Source of the DNA: an uncultured Flavobacteriaceae bacterium
GTDB lineage: Bacteria > Bacteroidota > Bacteroidia > Flavobacteriales > Flavobacteriaceae
Assembly (NCBI GenBank): GCA_947502975.1
Contig: CANNBV010000001.1
Location: 1,054,001 to 1,118,000, forward strand
Direction of reading: 5' to 3'
DNA length: 64,000 nucleotides
The notes beneath the pieces were generated by a model, which was given only the letters and a program-made list of their open reading frames with translations, was not told the DNA's origin and ran no database searches. Of this stretch, positions 37,022 through 45,718 are shown piece after piece (position 1 is the first letter of the stretch; the number at the start of each line of letters is the position of its first letter). Both the position numbers and the translations under genes were made by a program.

Positions 37022-37465
37022 ATTTTCAAAGCGGAGCTTTGAGGGATCACCGTAGCACAGCGGAGGTAATCCTTTCGTGAAATGTCAATAGCAATTAATA
37101 TATACAAAAGTGAAATCCATGTGCTTGAATTTGTAAGTAGAGATTTTATTTTTTCAAGGCGGTATTTTAATAATAGTTAACACCAAAACATCTTCTGTGT
37201 TTTATGGTGTATATAAAGGTTTAGGTTATATCATGGTTTTGGGTATTCAATATGAGCACTAGAATGATTTGTCAACCATTTATTATATGTAATTATTGTT
37301 AACTTTCTCTTTCTTAATTCAAAATGTAGTTTAAAATAAACTTGACTAAAACTTAATTCGTACTGGTAATTCCAGTTCAAACTAGGGTTTAATCATGTAA
37401 TTTGTTGAAGCTGTTTCAATTTATTCTATATTTAAATCCTTTAACTAACTAAATTTAGATATTAA
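37022..37465. other. 444-base intergenic region upstream of the sugar-acid PUL
   Basis: No coding frame is convincing here. It holds a small palindrome (caaagc-gga-gctttg, 37027-37041), an agggat/atcctt pair (37042-37074) and the inverted repeat at 37362-37376. The rest is AT-rich. The promoter of the transporter/dehydratase operon must lie in the right half. Confidence 0.6.
37362..37376. promoter_or_regulatory. Candidate operator: perfect inverted repeat ACTGG-taatt-CCAGT
   Basis: Five-base arms around five bases, 90 bases before the start codon of the sugar-acid transporter. The size and position suit a dimeric repressor of a sugar-acid operon. No regulator of that type (GntR, LacI) is encoded in the window. 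Confidence 0.45.
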
Positions 37466-38761
37466 ATGGGGGTTAATACTTTAAAACCAAAGACCAACAA
37501 ACGCTACGGTATTCTTGCCATGATATTTGTTACCGTAGTAATAAATTATTTAGATAGAACTAATATTTCGGTTGCGGCTTTTGCGCTTCGAAAGGATCTA
37601 GGTATTGATACTGTACAAATGGGGTATGTATTTTCTGCTTTCGGGTGGTTTTATGCATCATTACAAATTCCAGGAGGTATAATAGCAGATAAAGTCAAGT
37701 CAAGAATATTATATACTGTAATTCTTGCGTTTTGGTCTATTGCCACATTATTACAGGGCGTTGTTAATTCTTTTGTAGCGTTGTTAGGTCTTAGAGCAAG
37801 TATTGGTGTTTTTGAAGCACCTTCGTATCCTATAAATAATTTAGTGGTGAGTCGTTGGTTTCCAGAAAAAGAAAGAGCGTCTGCAATAGGAATTTATACG
37901 TCTGGACAGTTTCTTGGTTTAGCCTTTTTAATACCTATTTTAACTGTAATTCAAGAAGCTTATGGATGGCGAGGCCTGTTTATTATCTCTGGTATAATTG
38001 GTCTTGTTTGGGCTGTAATTTGGTATCTATTTTATAGAGATCCAAGAGATCATAAAACTGTTAGTGATTCTGAAATAGAATATATTGAACAAGGAGGCGG
38101 TTTGGTAGGCTCTAAAAATAAAGACAGTCAAAAGAAAAAATTTGATTGGAATGATTTTAAACAAGCTTTCATATATAGAAAGCTTTGGGGAATTTATTTA
38201 GGACAATTTTGCTTAGGAGCTACAACAATGTTTTTTTTAACATGGTTTCCAACATATTTAGTAGAGTTTAGAGGTTTGGATTTTATTAAATCTGGATTTT
38301 TAGCTTCGGTACCTTTTTTAGCTGCTTTTGTTGGGGTACTTTTATCAGGGTTTACTTCAGATTTTCTAATTAAAAAAGGAGTTTCAAATGAGATTGCAAG
38401 AAAAGCACCTATCATAACAGGAATGTTACTATCAACATGTATTATTGGCGCAAATTATACCAATGATACGTTTTTTATCATTTTGTTTTTAGCTATTGCA
38501 TTCTTTGGAACTGGTCTGGCAAGTATAGCATGGGTGTTTGTGTCATTAATAGCACCAAAAGAAAATTTAGGAATAGTAGGAGGAACTTTTAATTTTATAG
38601 GTGGGCTCTCTGGTATTGTGATACCTATAGTTATTGGGTATTTAGTACAGGAAGGAGATTTTAGTCCAGCACTCATATTTATTGCAGCTATAGCTTTTTT
38701 AGGGTTCTTTTCTTATACGTTTTTGGTAGGTAAAGTAGAACGAATAGTTCCAAAGAAATAA
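37466..38761 (+). CDS. MFS sugar-acid (hexonate/hexuronate) transporter, ACS family
   Basis: A proton-driven inner-membrane carrier of the anion:cation symporter family (relatives include DgoT, GudP and ExuT). Twelve helices fit the 431 residues. The family signature appears at once: NKRYGILAMIFVTVVINYLDRTNISVA. AFGWFYASLQIPGGIIADK and RASIGVFEAPSYPI follow in the first half. It begins an apparent operon with two enolase-superfamily dehydratases and a KDPGal-type aldolase, which strongly suggests that its cargo is a hexonate such as galactonate. That would mean the acid is formed outside the cytoplasm. The stop is seven bases from the next start. Confidence 0.9.
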   Translation: MGVNTLKPKTNKRYGILAMIFVTVVINYLDRTNISVAAFALRKDLGIDTVQMGYVFSAFGWFYASLQIPGGIIADKVKSRILYTVILAFWSIATLLQGVVNSFVALLGLRASIGVFEAPSYPINNLVVSRWFPEKERASAIGIYTSGQFLGLAFLIPILTVIQEAYGWRGLFIISGIIGLVWAVIWYLFYRDPRDHKTVSDSEIEYIEQGGGLVGSKNKDSQKKKFDWNDFKQAFIYRKLWGIYLGQFCLGATTMFFLTWFPTYLVEFRGLDFIKSGFLASVPFLAAFVGVLLSGFTSDFLIKKGVSNEIARKAPIITGMLLSTCIIGANYTNDTFFIILFLAIAFFGTGLASIAWVFVSLIAPKENLGIVGGTFNFIGGLSGIVIPIVIGYLVQEGDFSPALIFIAAIAFLGFFSYTFLVGKVERIVPKK

Positions 38762-38768
38762 TATTAAA

Positions 38769-39926
38769 ATGAAAATTACAGCAGTAAAACCATATCCTAT
38801 TAATGTAGGATCGGGAAGTCAATTAGTAGTAAAAGTTGAAACAGATTCTGGTATTTACGGATGGGGCGCATCTGGTCTATCCGGAAGAGAATATGCCGTA
38901 GTAGGGGCTATTCAACATTATGCGCCATTAATTATAGGAAGAAACCCTATGGAAATTGGAGCCATTTGGCAAGATTTATACCGAGGACAATATTTTGAAG
39001 GAGGACGTGTACTAACTGCAGCAATTTCAGCTATTGACATTGCACTGTATGATATTAAGGGAAAAGCATTAGAAGTTCCCGTATATGAATTGTTAGGTGG
39101 AAAACAACGAAATTTTGTACCATGTTTTGCTTCAGTTAGGTTTTCTACTTTTGATGCTTTAATAAACCAATCAAAAAAGATGGTTGATGAAGGCTGGGAT
39201 ATAATAAGACTTGCGCCAGCAGAGTTTGAAGATCAAGAAGATATTACACGTTTTGAACCAAGAGAATCTATTGCAAAATTAGCCGATTGGATGATTGCGT
39301 TACGTAAAGAAGTAGGAAATAAAGTTACTATTGGGTTAGATTATCACAGTAGGTTAACAGCAGCAGAAACGTATTCTTTTATGAATCGCATGCCAAAAGG
39401 AACATTAGACTTTATTGAGGAGCCTATTCGTGATGAAAATCCAGAGGCATACGAAAGTCTCAGAAAAATGGTTGATATACCTTTTGCTATTGGTGAAGAG
39501 TTTGCTAGTAAATGGCAGTTTTTGCCTTTTTTAGAACGAAATATTACACAATATGCACGTATTGATGTTTGTAATGTTGGAGGCATAACAGAGGCGATGA
39601 AGGTGGCTGCAATGGCCGAAGCACATTACATTGATTTAATGCCGCATAATCCACTTGGTCCAATTTGTACAGCGGCAACAATACATGTAGCGGCTGCTAG
39701 TCCTAATTTTAGTTGGCTAGAAGAGGTAAATACAGGTGCTCATGTGTCTACAAACGACCCGAAATTTTATCCAGTACAACCAAAATTAGATGGTCCAAGG
39801 TATCCTGTGCCAACTGCTCCTGGTTTAGGAGTTGAAGTCAATGAAGAACTAGTTGAAAGTAGTGATTTTGTGCCTGTTGAAATTCCAAGATTGAAACGAA
39901 ATGATGGTTCTCTAACGAACTGGTAG
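38769..39926 (+). CDS. Mandelate racemase/enolase-superfamily dehydratase (galactonate dehydratase-like)
   Basis: A cytoplasmic Mg-dependent sugar-acid dehydratase. The metal ligands read as Asp191 (GLDYHS), Glu217 (FIEEP) and Glu243 (IGEEF). His193 and His293 (MPHNPLGP) are the candidate acid/base residues. These spacings are the same as I recall for E. coli galactonate dehydratase (D183, H185, E209, E235, H285). It differs from the second dehydratase at 40583 in the GEE (not GER) motif and in the DYHSRL loop, so a related but different acid is likely. A 3,6-anhydrogalactonate cycloisomerase, also of this superfamily, is a second possibility. Length 385 aa. The aldolase gene follows after 25 bases. 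Confidence 0.85.
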   Translation: MKITAVKPYPINVGSGSQLVVKVETDSGIYGWGASGLSGREYAVVGAIQHYAPLIIGRNPMEIGAIWQDLYRGQYFEGGRVLTAAISAIDIALYDIKGKALEVPVYELLGGKQRNFVPCFASVRFSTFDALINQSKKMVDEGWDIIRLAPAEFEDQEDITRFEPRESIAKLADWMIALRKEVGNKVTIGLDYHSRLTAAETYSFMNRMPKGTLDFIEEPIRDENPEAYESLRKMVDIPFAIGEEFASKWQFLPFLERNITQYARIDVCNVGGITEAMKVAAMAEAHYIDLMPHNPLGPICTAATIHVAAASPNFSWLEEVNTGAHVSTNDPKFYPVQPKLDGPRYPVPTAPGLGVEVNEELVESSDFVPVEIPRLKRNDGSLTNW

Positions 39927-39951
39927 ATCAAGTTTTAGTAAATATTTTAGA

Positions 39952-40590
39952 ATGGATAGAAAGAAACGCGTTGCAATTATTGAGCGAGAAAAAATAGTAT
40001 TCGTTACGCGCTTAGCAGATCATACTAAAACACAATTGGTGCTAAAAAGTCTGATTGATGGTGGGGCTAAAGTCATGGAGATTACATCAAATACACCAAA
40101 TTTTGCTAACGAGATTTCTAAAGGAAGAATAGCTTTTCCTAATGTTTTAATAGGAGCAGGGACAGTTACAAATAAAATAATAGCAAAAGCAGCAATAGAA
40201 GCTGGAGCACACTTTTTAGTGACGCCAAATACAAATATTGAGTTAATTGAAATTGCTCATAACCACAATATTCCAATATTAATGGGAGCGTTAACACCAA
40301 CTGAGGTATGCGTGGCTTGGCAAGCAGGTGCCGATTTTGTGAAGCTTTTTCCCGCAGATATTATGGGGATTCCGTATTTTACATCAATAAAAGCGCCATT
40401 AAACAATGTCAAACTTTTAGCTGTGGGTGGCATTGAATTAAATTCAGTCAGTACTTGGATGAGTTCTGGTGCCCATGGAATAGGCATTGCCAGTGTTTTG
40501 TCTGAATCAATTTCTGATCAAAACGATTTAGATGCAATTAAGAAAAATGCAGAGGCATTTATTAATGAAATGAAGAAATTAAGTGAATGA
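39952..40590 (+). CDS. 2-dehydro-3-deoxy-phosphogluconate/-galactonate aldolase
   Basis: A class I aldolase that cuts a 2-keto-3-deoxy-6-phosphosugar acid to pyruvate and glyceraldehyde 3-phosphate. The Schiff-base lysine is Lys131 in DFVKLFPAD and the general acid/base is Glu43 in VMEITSNTP. At the position of Arg49 in the E. coli gluconate enzyme (EVTLR) this protein has Asn47, as I recall for E. coli DgoA (EIPLN). That favours phosphogalactonate as substrate. GAGTVTNK and AVGGIEL are further family motifs. The expected KDGal kinase is not in the window. The gene overlaps the next dehydratase start by eight bases. Confidence 0.88.
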   Translation: MDRKKRVAIIEREKIVFVTRLADHTKTQLVLKSLIDGGAKVMEITSNTPNFANEISKGRIAFPNVLIGAGTVTNKIIAKAAIEAGAHFLVTPNTNIELIEIAHNHNIPILMGALTPTEVCVAWQAGADFVKLFPADIMGIPYFTSIKAPLNNVKLLAVGGIELNSVSTWMSSGAHGIGIASVLSESISDQNDLDAIKKNAEAFINEMKKLSE

Positions 40591-41740
40591 TTTAAAAATT
40601 GAAAAAATTGAGTTATTCAAAGTTCCACCACGCTGGTTGTTTTTAAAAATAACAACAGCTTCGGGGATTTTTGGTTGGGGTGAACCTGTCGTTGAGGGTA
40701 AAGCCGATACAGTTGCAGCCTGTATTAAAGAGTTAGAGAAATTCATAATTGGTAGAAATGCTAATGAGATAGAAGATATTTGGCAAATACTTTATCGTGG
40801 AGGTTTTTATCGAGGTGGGCCAATATTAATGAGTGCTATTTCTGGAATTGATCAAGCATTATGGGATATTAAAGGGAAATATTTAAATGTTCCCGTTTAT
40901 GAACTTTTGGGCGGGGCCGTCCGACATAAAATGAAAATGTATTGTTGGATTGGAGGTGACAATCCTGGAGTTATTTTAGAACAGGCGCATGCGAAAGTAA
41001 ATGCTGGATTTAAAGCCGTAAAAATGAATGCCACTAGTGGAATGGATTGGATTTCATCTTTGAGCGATATCAAAAAAGTAGCACATAATATAAAGAGTTT
41101 ACGTGAGGAGTTTGGGTATGATTTAGATGTAGGACTTGATTTTCATGGAAGAGTGCATAAACCAATGGTGAAACGTTTGATAGATGAATTGGCGCCTTAT
41201 GAACCAATGTTTATTGAAGAACCTGTTTTAAGTGAAAATAATGATGCTTTAAGGCATATATATAGTTTTACGAGTATTCCAATAGCTACTGGTGAGCGTA
41301 TGTTTTCTCGTTGGGATTTTAAAGAGGTTTTGCATCAAGGTGTTGTGGATATTATCCAACCAGATTTAAGTCATGCTGGGGGTATTTCAGAAGTTAGAAG
41401 AATTGCTGCAATGGCAGAGGCTTATGATGTGACTTTAGCTCCTCATTGTCCATTAGGCCCGATTTCATTGGCCTCAGCATTACATGTAGATTTCGTTTCT
41501 GCAAATGCAATAATTCAAGAAAGTAGTATTGGTATTCATTATAATAATGACTATGATATTTTAGACTATTTATCAAACCCTGAACTCCTTAATATTAAGG
41601 ATGGTTATATAGCATTATTTCAAAAACCTGGCTTGGGTGTAGAAATAAATGAAGATAAGTTAAAAGAAGCTCAAAAAATAGGTCACGATTGGCATAATCC
41701 CATTTGGAGAGGAGAAGATGGAAATTTCAATGAGTGGTAA
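40583..41740 (+). CDS. dgoD: D-galactonate dehydratase
   Basis: An enolase-superfamily enzyme that dehydrates D-galactonate to 2-keto-3-deoxy-galactonate. The match to the DgoD family is close along the whole length: GLDFHGRVHKPM with Asp186 and His188, FIEEPVL with Glu212, GERMFSRWDF with Glu238, QPDLSHAGGISE, APHCPLGPISLA with His288, IGIHYN, and a final WRGEDG. Length 385 aa. It begins within the last codons of the aldolase. The first of two dehydratases in this operon (38769) is its diverged paralogue. The next gene, a sulfatase, follows closely. Confidence 0.9.
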   Translation: MNDLKIEKIELFKVPPRWLFLKITTASGIFGWGEPVVEGKADTVAACIKELEKFIIGRNANEIEDIWQILYRGGFYRGGPILMSAISGIDQALWDIKGKYLNVPVYELLGGAVRHKMKMYCWIGGDNPGVILEQAHAKVNAGFKAVKMNATSGMDWISSLSDIKKVAHNIKSLREEFGYDLDVGLDFHGRVHKPMVKRLIDELAPYEPMFIEEPVLSENNDALRHIYSFTSIPIATGERMFSRWDFKEVLHQGVVDIIQPDLSHAGGISEVRRIAAMAEAYDVTLAPHCPLGPISLASALHVDFVSANAIIQESSIGIHYNNDYDILDYLSNPELLNIKDGYIALFQKPGLGVEINEDKLKEAQKIGHDWHNPIWRGEDGNFNEW

Positions 41741-41753
41741 AACTAAGCAAATA

Positions 41754-43247
41754 ATGAAATATTTCCTTTTATTGATTGTGTCTTTTGTCTTAATTGGTTG
41801 TGATTCTGATAAAAAAGTTGAAAAACCAAATATCATTCTTTTTGTGGTGGATGACCTAGGGTGGACAGATTTGTCATCCTATGGAAGCGATTTGTATCAA
41901 ACACCTAATGTTGATAAGTTAGCAAAAAATGGAACGAAATTTACAAATGCTTATGCATCCTGTACTGTGTGTTCTCCATCTCGTGCCAGTTTAATGACAG
42001 GAAAATATCCTGCAAGAATTAATTGTACAGATTGGATAAGTGGTCACCAAAAACCATTTGCAAAAATGGCAATTCCAGATTGGACCGAACAGGTGAATTT
42101 AGATGAAGTTACCCTAGCGGAAACGTTAAAAAATGAAGGTTATAGCACTATACATTTAGGGAAATGGCATTTAGGAGAATCTGATAAGTTATGGCCAGAG
42201 TATCAGGGTTTTGATATTAATATTGGAGGGTGGTCTAAAGGAGCACCCCAAAAAGCAAACAACAGTAACGGTTACTTTTCACCATATGGTAACCTTAGAC
42301 TTGAAGATGGACCAGATAATGAATATCTTACAGAGCGTTTAACCCACGAAGCACTGCAATATCTAGAATCAAATAAAGGGAGTGAAGTACCTTTTTTTAT
42401 GAATTTTTGGTTTTATAATGTCCATACACCACTTCAAGCAAAAAAAGAAAAAGTCGACAAATACAGTGCACTTATAAAGGGTGAATCTAACCATAAAAAT
42501 CCAACCTATGCAGCTATGGTTGAGCATATGGATGATGCTATAGGCGATATCGTAAATAAACTTGAAAGTTTAGGGAAATTAAATAATACTATAATAATCT
42601 TTACGAGTGATAATGGAGGGCTAATTGGTAATTATGGATTTCCAAACGAGGTGACTTCAAATGTTCCACTCCGATCTGGTAAGGGTGATATTTATGAAGG
42701 TGGTGTTCGTGTGCCCTTTATTGCTCAATGGTTGAATAAAATTCCGAAAGGGAAATCAATTGATATCCCAATTATTTCACCTGATGTTTACCCTACGATT
42801 TTGGGCTTAGCTGATATAAATGGAGATCCAAACTATAATAAGGAAATGGATGGTGTCAGTTTTTCAGAAGCTTTGATAAAAGGAGATGACGTAGATCGAA
42901 AGGCTATTTTTTGGCATTACCCACATTATCATTTGGAGGGTGCAAAACCATATAGTGCCATTAGAAAAGGAGATTGGAAGTTGATTGAAGTTTTTGAGAA
43001 TAAAAGTATAGAGCTATATAATTTGAAAGAGGATATTGGTGAAACTCAAAATTTATTTTTCGAACAATCAAAAAAAGCAGAAGAACTGATGAATGATTTG
43101 AATGTTTGGAGAAATAAAGTCGATGCACAATTACCGGAAGAAAACCCAAACTATCAAGAAGATTTTGAATCATTTTATAAAAAAGGAAAGTGGTTGCAAA
43201 AATCTGATGGGGAATATCTAGAATACCTTAAAAAGAACCATTTATAA
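41754..43247 (+). CDS. Sulfatase (S1 family, formylglycine type), lipoprotein
   Basis: A periplasmic or surface sulfatase that removes sulfate esters from a glycan. The start at 41754 (MKYFLLLIVSFVLIGC) gives a clean lipoprotein signal; an in-frame ATG at 41718 overlaps dgoD and is less likely. The maturation motif Cys73-Ser-Pro-Ser-Arg (CSPSRASLMTGK) is the site of conversion to formylglycine. The metal site includes VVDDLGW and FTSDNGG, and GKWHLG carries the usual Lys and His. It is 497 aa, normal length. It lies directly downstream of dgoD, which links desulfation to sugar-acid breakdown. Its maturase is not in the window. The target sulfate position is unknown. Confidence 0.92.
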   Translation: MKYFLLLIVSFVLIGCDSDKKVEKPNIILFVVDDLGWTDLSSYGSDLYQTPNVDKLAKNGTKFTNAYASCTVCSPSRASLMTGKYPARINCTDWISGHQKPFAKMAIPDWTEQVNLDEVTLAETLKNEGYSTIHLGKWHLGESDKLWPEYQGFDINIGGWSKGAPQKANNSNGYFSPYGNLRLEDGPDNEYLTERLTHEALQYLESNKGSEVPFFMNFWFYNVHTPLQAKKEKVDKYSALIKGESNHKNPTYAAMVEHMDDAIGDIVNKLESLGKLNNTIIIFTSDNGGLIGNYGFPNEVTSNVPLRSGKGDIYEGGVRVPFIAQWLNKIPKGKSIDIPIISPDVYPTILGLADINGDPNYNKEMDGVSFSEALIKGDDVDRKAIFWHYPHYHLEGAKPYSAIRKGDWKLIEVFENKSIELYNLKEDIGETQNLFFEQSKKAEELMNDLNVWRNKVDAQLPEENPNYQEDFESFYKKGKWLQKSDGEYLEYLKKNHL

Positions 43248-43382
43248 GCGTTTGAAAAACCGTAAATAAAAGCTTTGCTTGAGTTTTGATTAGAATATCC
43301 AATGGAATGAACAGCATATTCATTATACTAACTTTAGTTATCAAACGACTTTACATATATTTAATTCAATAAAAAGTTATAT

Positions 43383-45680
43383 ATGAATAGTAGTTTCAAA
43401 ACCTTGTTTTACCTCCTAAAAATAATATTTGCTGTACTTTTTTTTGTGTTTTTTTGTTTTAGCTGTGAATCTCAAAAGAGTGAGCAAAAACAACCAAATA
43501 TCATTTTAATTATGGCAGATGATTTAGGGTTTGAGTGTATAGAAAGCTATGGAGGTACATCATATAAAACGCCTAACATCAATAAATTGGCAGAAACAGG
43601 TTTACAATTTAATAATGCTTATGCACAACCACTTTGCACCCCAACAAGAGTGGAACTAATGACTGGAAAATACAATTTTAGAAATTGGAAAGCTTTTGGC
43701 ATTTTAGATCCTAATGAGAAAACTTTTGGTCACTTAATGCAAGAGGCAGGTTATAAAACTTGTATAGTTGGTAAATGGCAATTGCAGAGTTATGATACTA
43801 TTGGTCATCCAGGTGCTAACCAAAGAAGAGGTTCTGGAATGATGGTGGGTCAGGCTGGGTTTGACGACTATTGTCTATGGCACACAGGACATCAGGAAGA
43901 TAAAGGATCTCGATATCCAAATCCAAAGATTTTACAAAACGGAAAACTCGTCCAGGATACCAAAGATAAATATGGTCCCGATATATTTACTAATTTCTTA
44001 AATGAATTTGTAAGCAAACAAAGTGATAAACCATTCTTTGTTTATTACCCTATGGCCCTAACACATGACCCATTTTCGCCAACTCCAGACAGTGATGCAT
44101 GGTCAAATTATGAAAAACGCTTTGAGAACATGCCAAATCACTTTGGAGATATGGTTGAGTATATGGATAAAGTTGTTGGGAATATTGTAAAAAATTTAGA
44201 GGAAAAAGGGCTTAGAGAAGAAACTCTAATATTATTTTATTCAGATAACGGCACGCATCAAAAAATAACATCTTTATTAAATAACAAGCCATACAAAGGA
44301 GGGAAAGGTTTGACGATTCAATCTGGAATTAAAGTGCCATTTATTGCCAACTGGTCTGGAAAAATTAAAGCGGGTACAAAAACAGATACATACGTTAGTG
44401 CAGTTGATTTTTTACCCACGGTTCTTGATGCCGCAGGTATTGAGATTACAAAAGAGCTTCAAACAGATGGACAAAGCTTTTTAAGTGTATTAAAGGGAGA
44501 ATCTAACCATAGAAGAGATTGGGTGTATATTGGTTACAATCCAAGACCAGGAATTGGTAAGGAACATTTTGAGTTACAAGAATTTGTATTAAACTCAAAA
44601 TATAAATTATATAGTGATGGGCGTTTTTTTAATACGGATGATGATGTATTAGAAGAAAAACCATTGAAAAAGACTGCTATTACAAAAGGTGAAAAAATTG
44701 TGGTTCAAAAGTTTAAAAACATACTAGATTCACTAAATAAATATCCTCCATATGGTTTTGTTGAGCGTTTAGATCCTGTTTTAGATGATATTATTGCAAA
44801 AAACGCAAAGCTTCAGTTAGTAGCAAGAGGGTTTAATTGGTCTGAAGGTCCGGTTTGGCTTCCAAAAGAGCAAAAATTGTTGTTTTCAGATGTGCCAGAA
44901 AATAAAGTGTACCAATGGAGTGAGAAAGAGGGGCTAAGTATTTATCTAACACCTTCAGGATATACAGGAAATAAAGAACATTCAGGAGGAAAAGGATCAA
45001 ATGGGCTAGCCCTGAATAAAGATGATGAATTAATTTTATGTCAACATGGAGATAGAGCAATAAGTAAATTGGTGAGTTTGAGTGATACTAAAACTCCAGT
45101 GTTTCAAAATATTGTTAATAGGTATAAAGGGAAAAAATTTAATTCTCCAAACGATCTAACTTTTGATAAAAAGGGTAATATGTATTTTACAGATCCTCCT
45201 TATGGATTACCTCAAGGTGATTTGGGAGAAATGGGCATGTTTGGTGTTTATTTTTACAGTCTACAAGGAGAAATTAAATTAGTGGATGGTGACTTAGCCA
45301 AGCCAAATGGCATTGTGGTGTCTCATGATGGTAAAACCTTATATGTGGCAGAATCTAATATTCCTAAGCCAATAATATGGGCTTATGACATTATTAATGA
45401 TGGTATTGTGGCGAATAAACGCGTATTTTTTGATCCAGGTGAAATCATAAGTAATAGCTTATTCAAACAAAATCCAGATGGTATTAAATTAGATAAAGAG
45501 GGCAACATATTTGTTGCAGCTGGGGATGGTGTTCTAATTATTACACCAGAAGGTATACACATCGGAACGATTAATATGGGACGATTAACAGGTAATTGTG
45601 AGTTTACAGATGACTACAAGTATCTATTTATTACTGCCGATAATTATTTGGTGAGAGTTGAATTAATGCCCGAGTTATAA
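43383..45680 (+). CDS. Sulfatase fused to SMP-30/gluconolactonase domain, lipoprotein
   Basis: A two-enzyme lipoprotein of 765 aa. A lipobox lies near residue 29 (FFCFSC). Residues about 38-440 are an S1 sulfatase: ILIMADDLGFE, maturation motif Cys85-Thr-Pro-Thr-Arg89, and YSDNGTH. The usual GKWHLG is GKWQLQ, so the His is Gln, as I believe occurs in some subfamilies. Residues about 470-765 are a six-bladed SMP-30/gluconolactonase domain. By comparison with human SMP30 its metal ligands are Glu488 (WSEGP), Asn642 (KPNG) and Asp699 (NPDG), with Asn590 (SPND) near the substrate. All are present, so both halves look active. The fusion suggests that desulfation and lactone opening occur together in the periplasm. 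Confidence 0.92.
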   Translation: MNSSFKTLFYLLKIIFAVLFFVFFCFSCESQKSEQKQPNIILIMADDLGFECIESYGGTSYKTPNINKLAETGLQFNNAYAQPLCTPTRVELMTGKYNFRNWKAFGILDPNEKTFGHLMQEAGYKTCIVGKWQLQSYDTIGHPGANQRRGSGMMVGQAGFDDYCLWHTGHQEDKGSRYPNPKILQNGKLVQDTKDKYGPDIFTNFLNEFVSKQSDKPFFVYYPMALTHDPFSPTPDSDAWSNYEKRFENMPNHFGDMVEYMDKVVGNIVKNLEEKGLREETLILFYSDNGTHQKITSLLNNKPYKGGKGLTIQSGIKVPFIANWSGKIKAGTKTDTYVSAVDFLPTVLDAAGIEITKELQTDGQSFLSVLKGESNHRRDWVYIGYNPRPGIGKEHFELQEFVLNSKYKLYSDGRFFNTDDDVLEEKPLKKTAITKGEKIVVQKFKNILDSLNKYPPYGFVERLDPVLDDIIAKNAKLQLVARGFNWSEGPVWLPKEQKLLFSDVPENKVYQWSEKEGLSIYLTPSGYTGNKEHSGGKGSNGLALNKDDELILCQHGDRAISKLVSLSDTKTPVFQNIVNRYKGKKFNSPNDLTFDKKGNMYFTDPPYGLPQGDLGEMGMFGVYFYSLQGEIKLVDGDLAKPNGIVVSHDGKTLYVAESNIPKPIIWAYDIINDGIVANKRVFFDPGEIISNSLFKQNPDGIKLDKEGNIFVAAGDGVLIITPEGIHIGTINMGRLTGNCEFTDDYKYLFITADNYLVRVELMPEL

Positions 45681-45718
45681 TACCTTTAGAGTCAAAATTA
45701 AACTAAATCTTATTTCTA

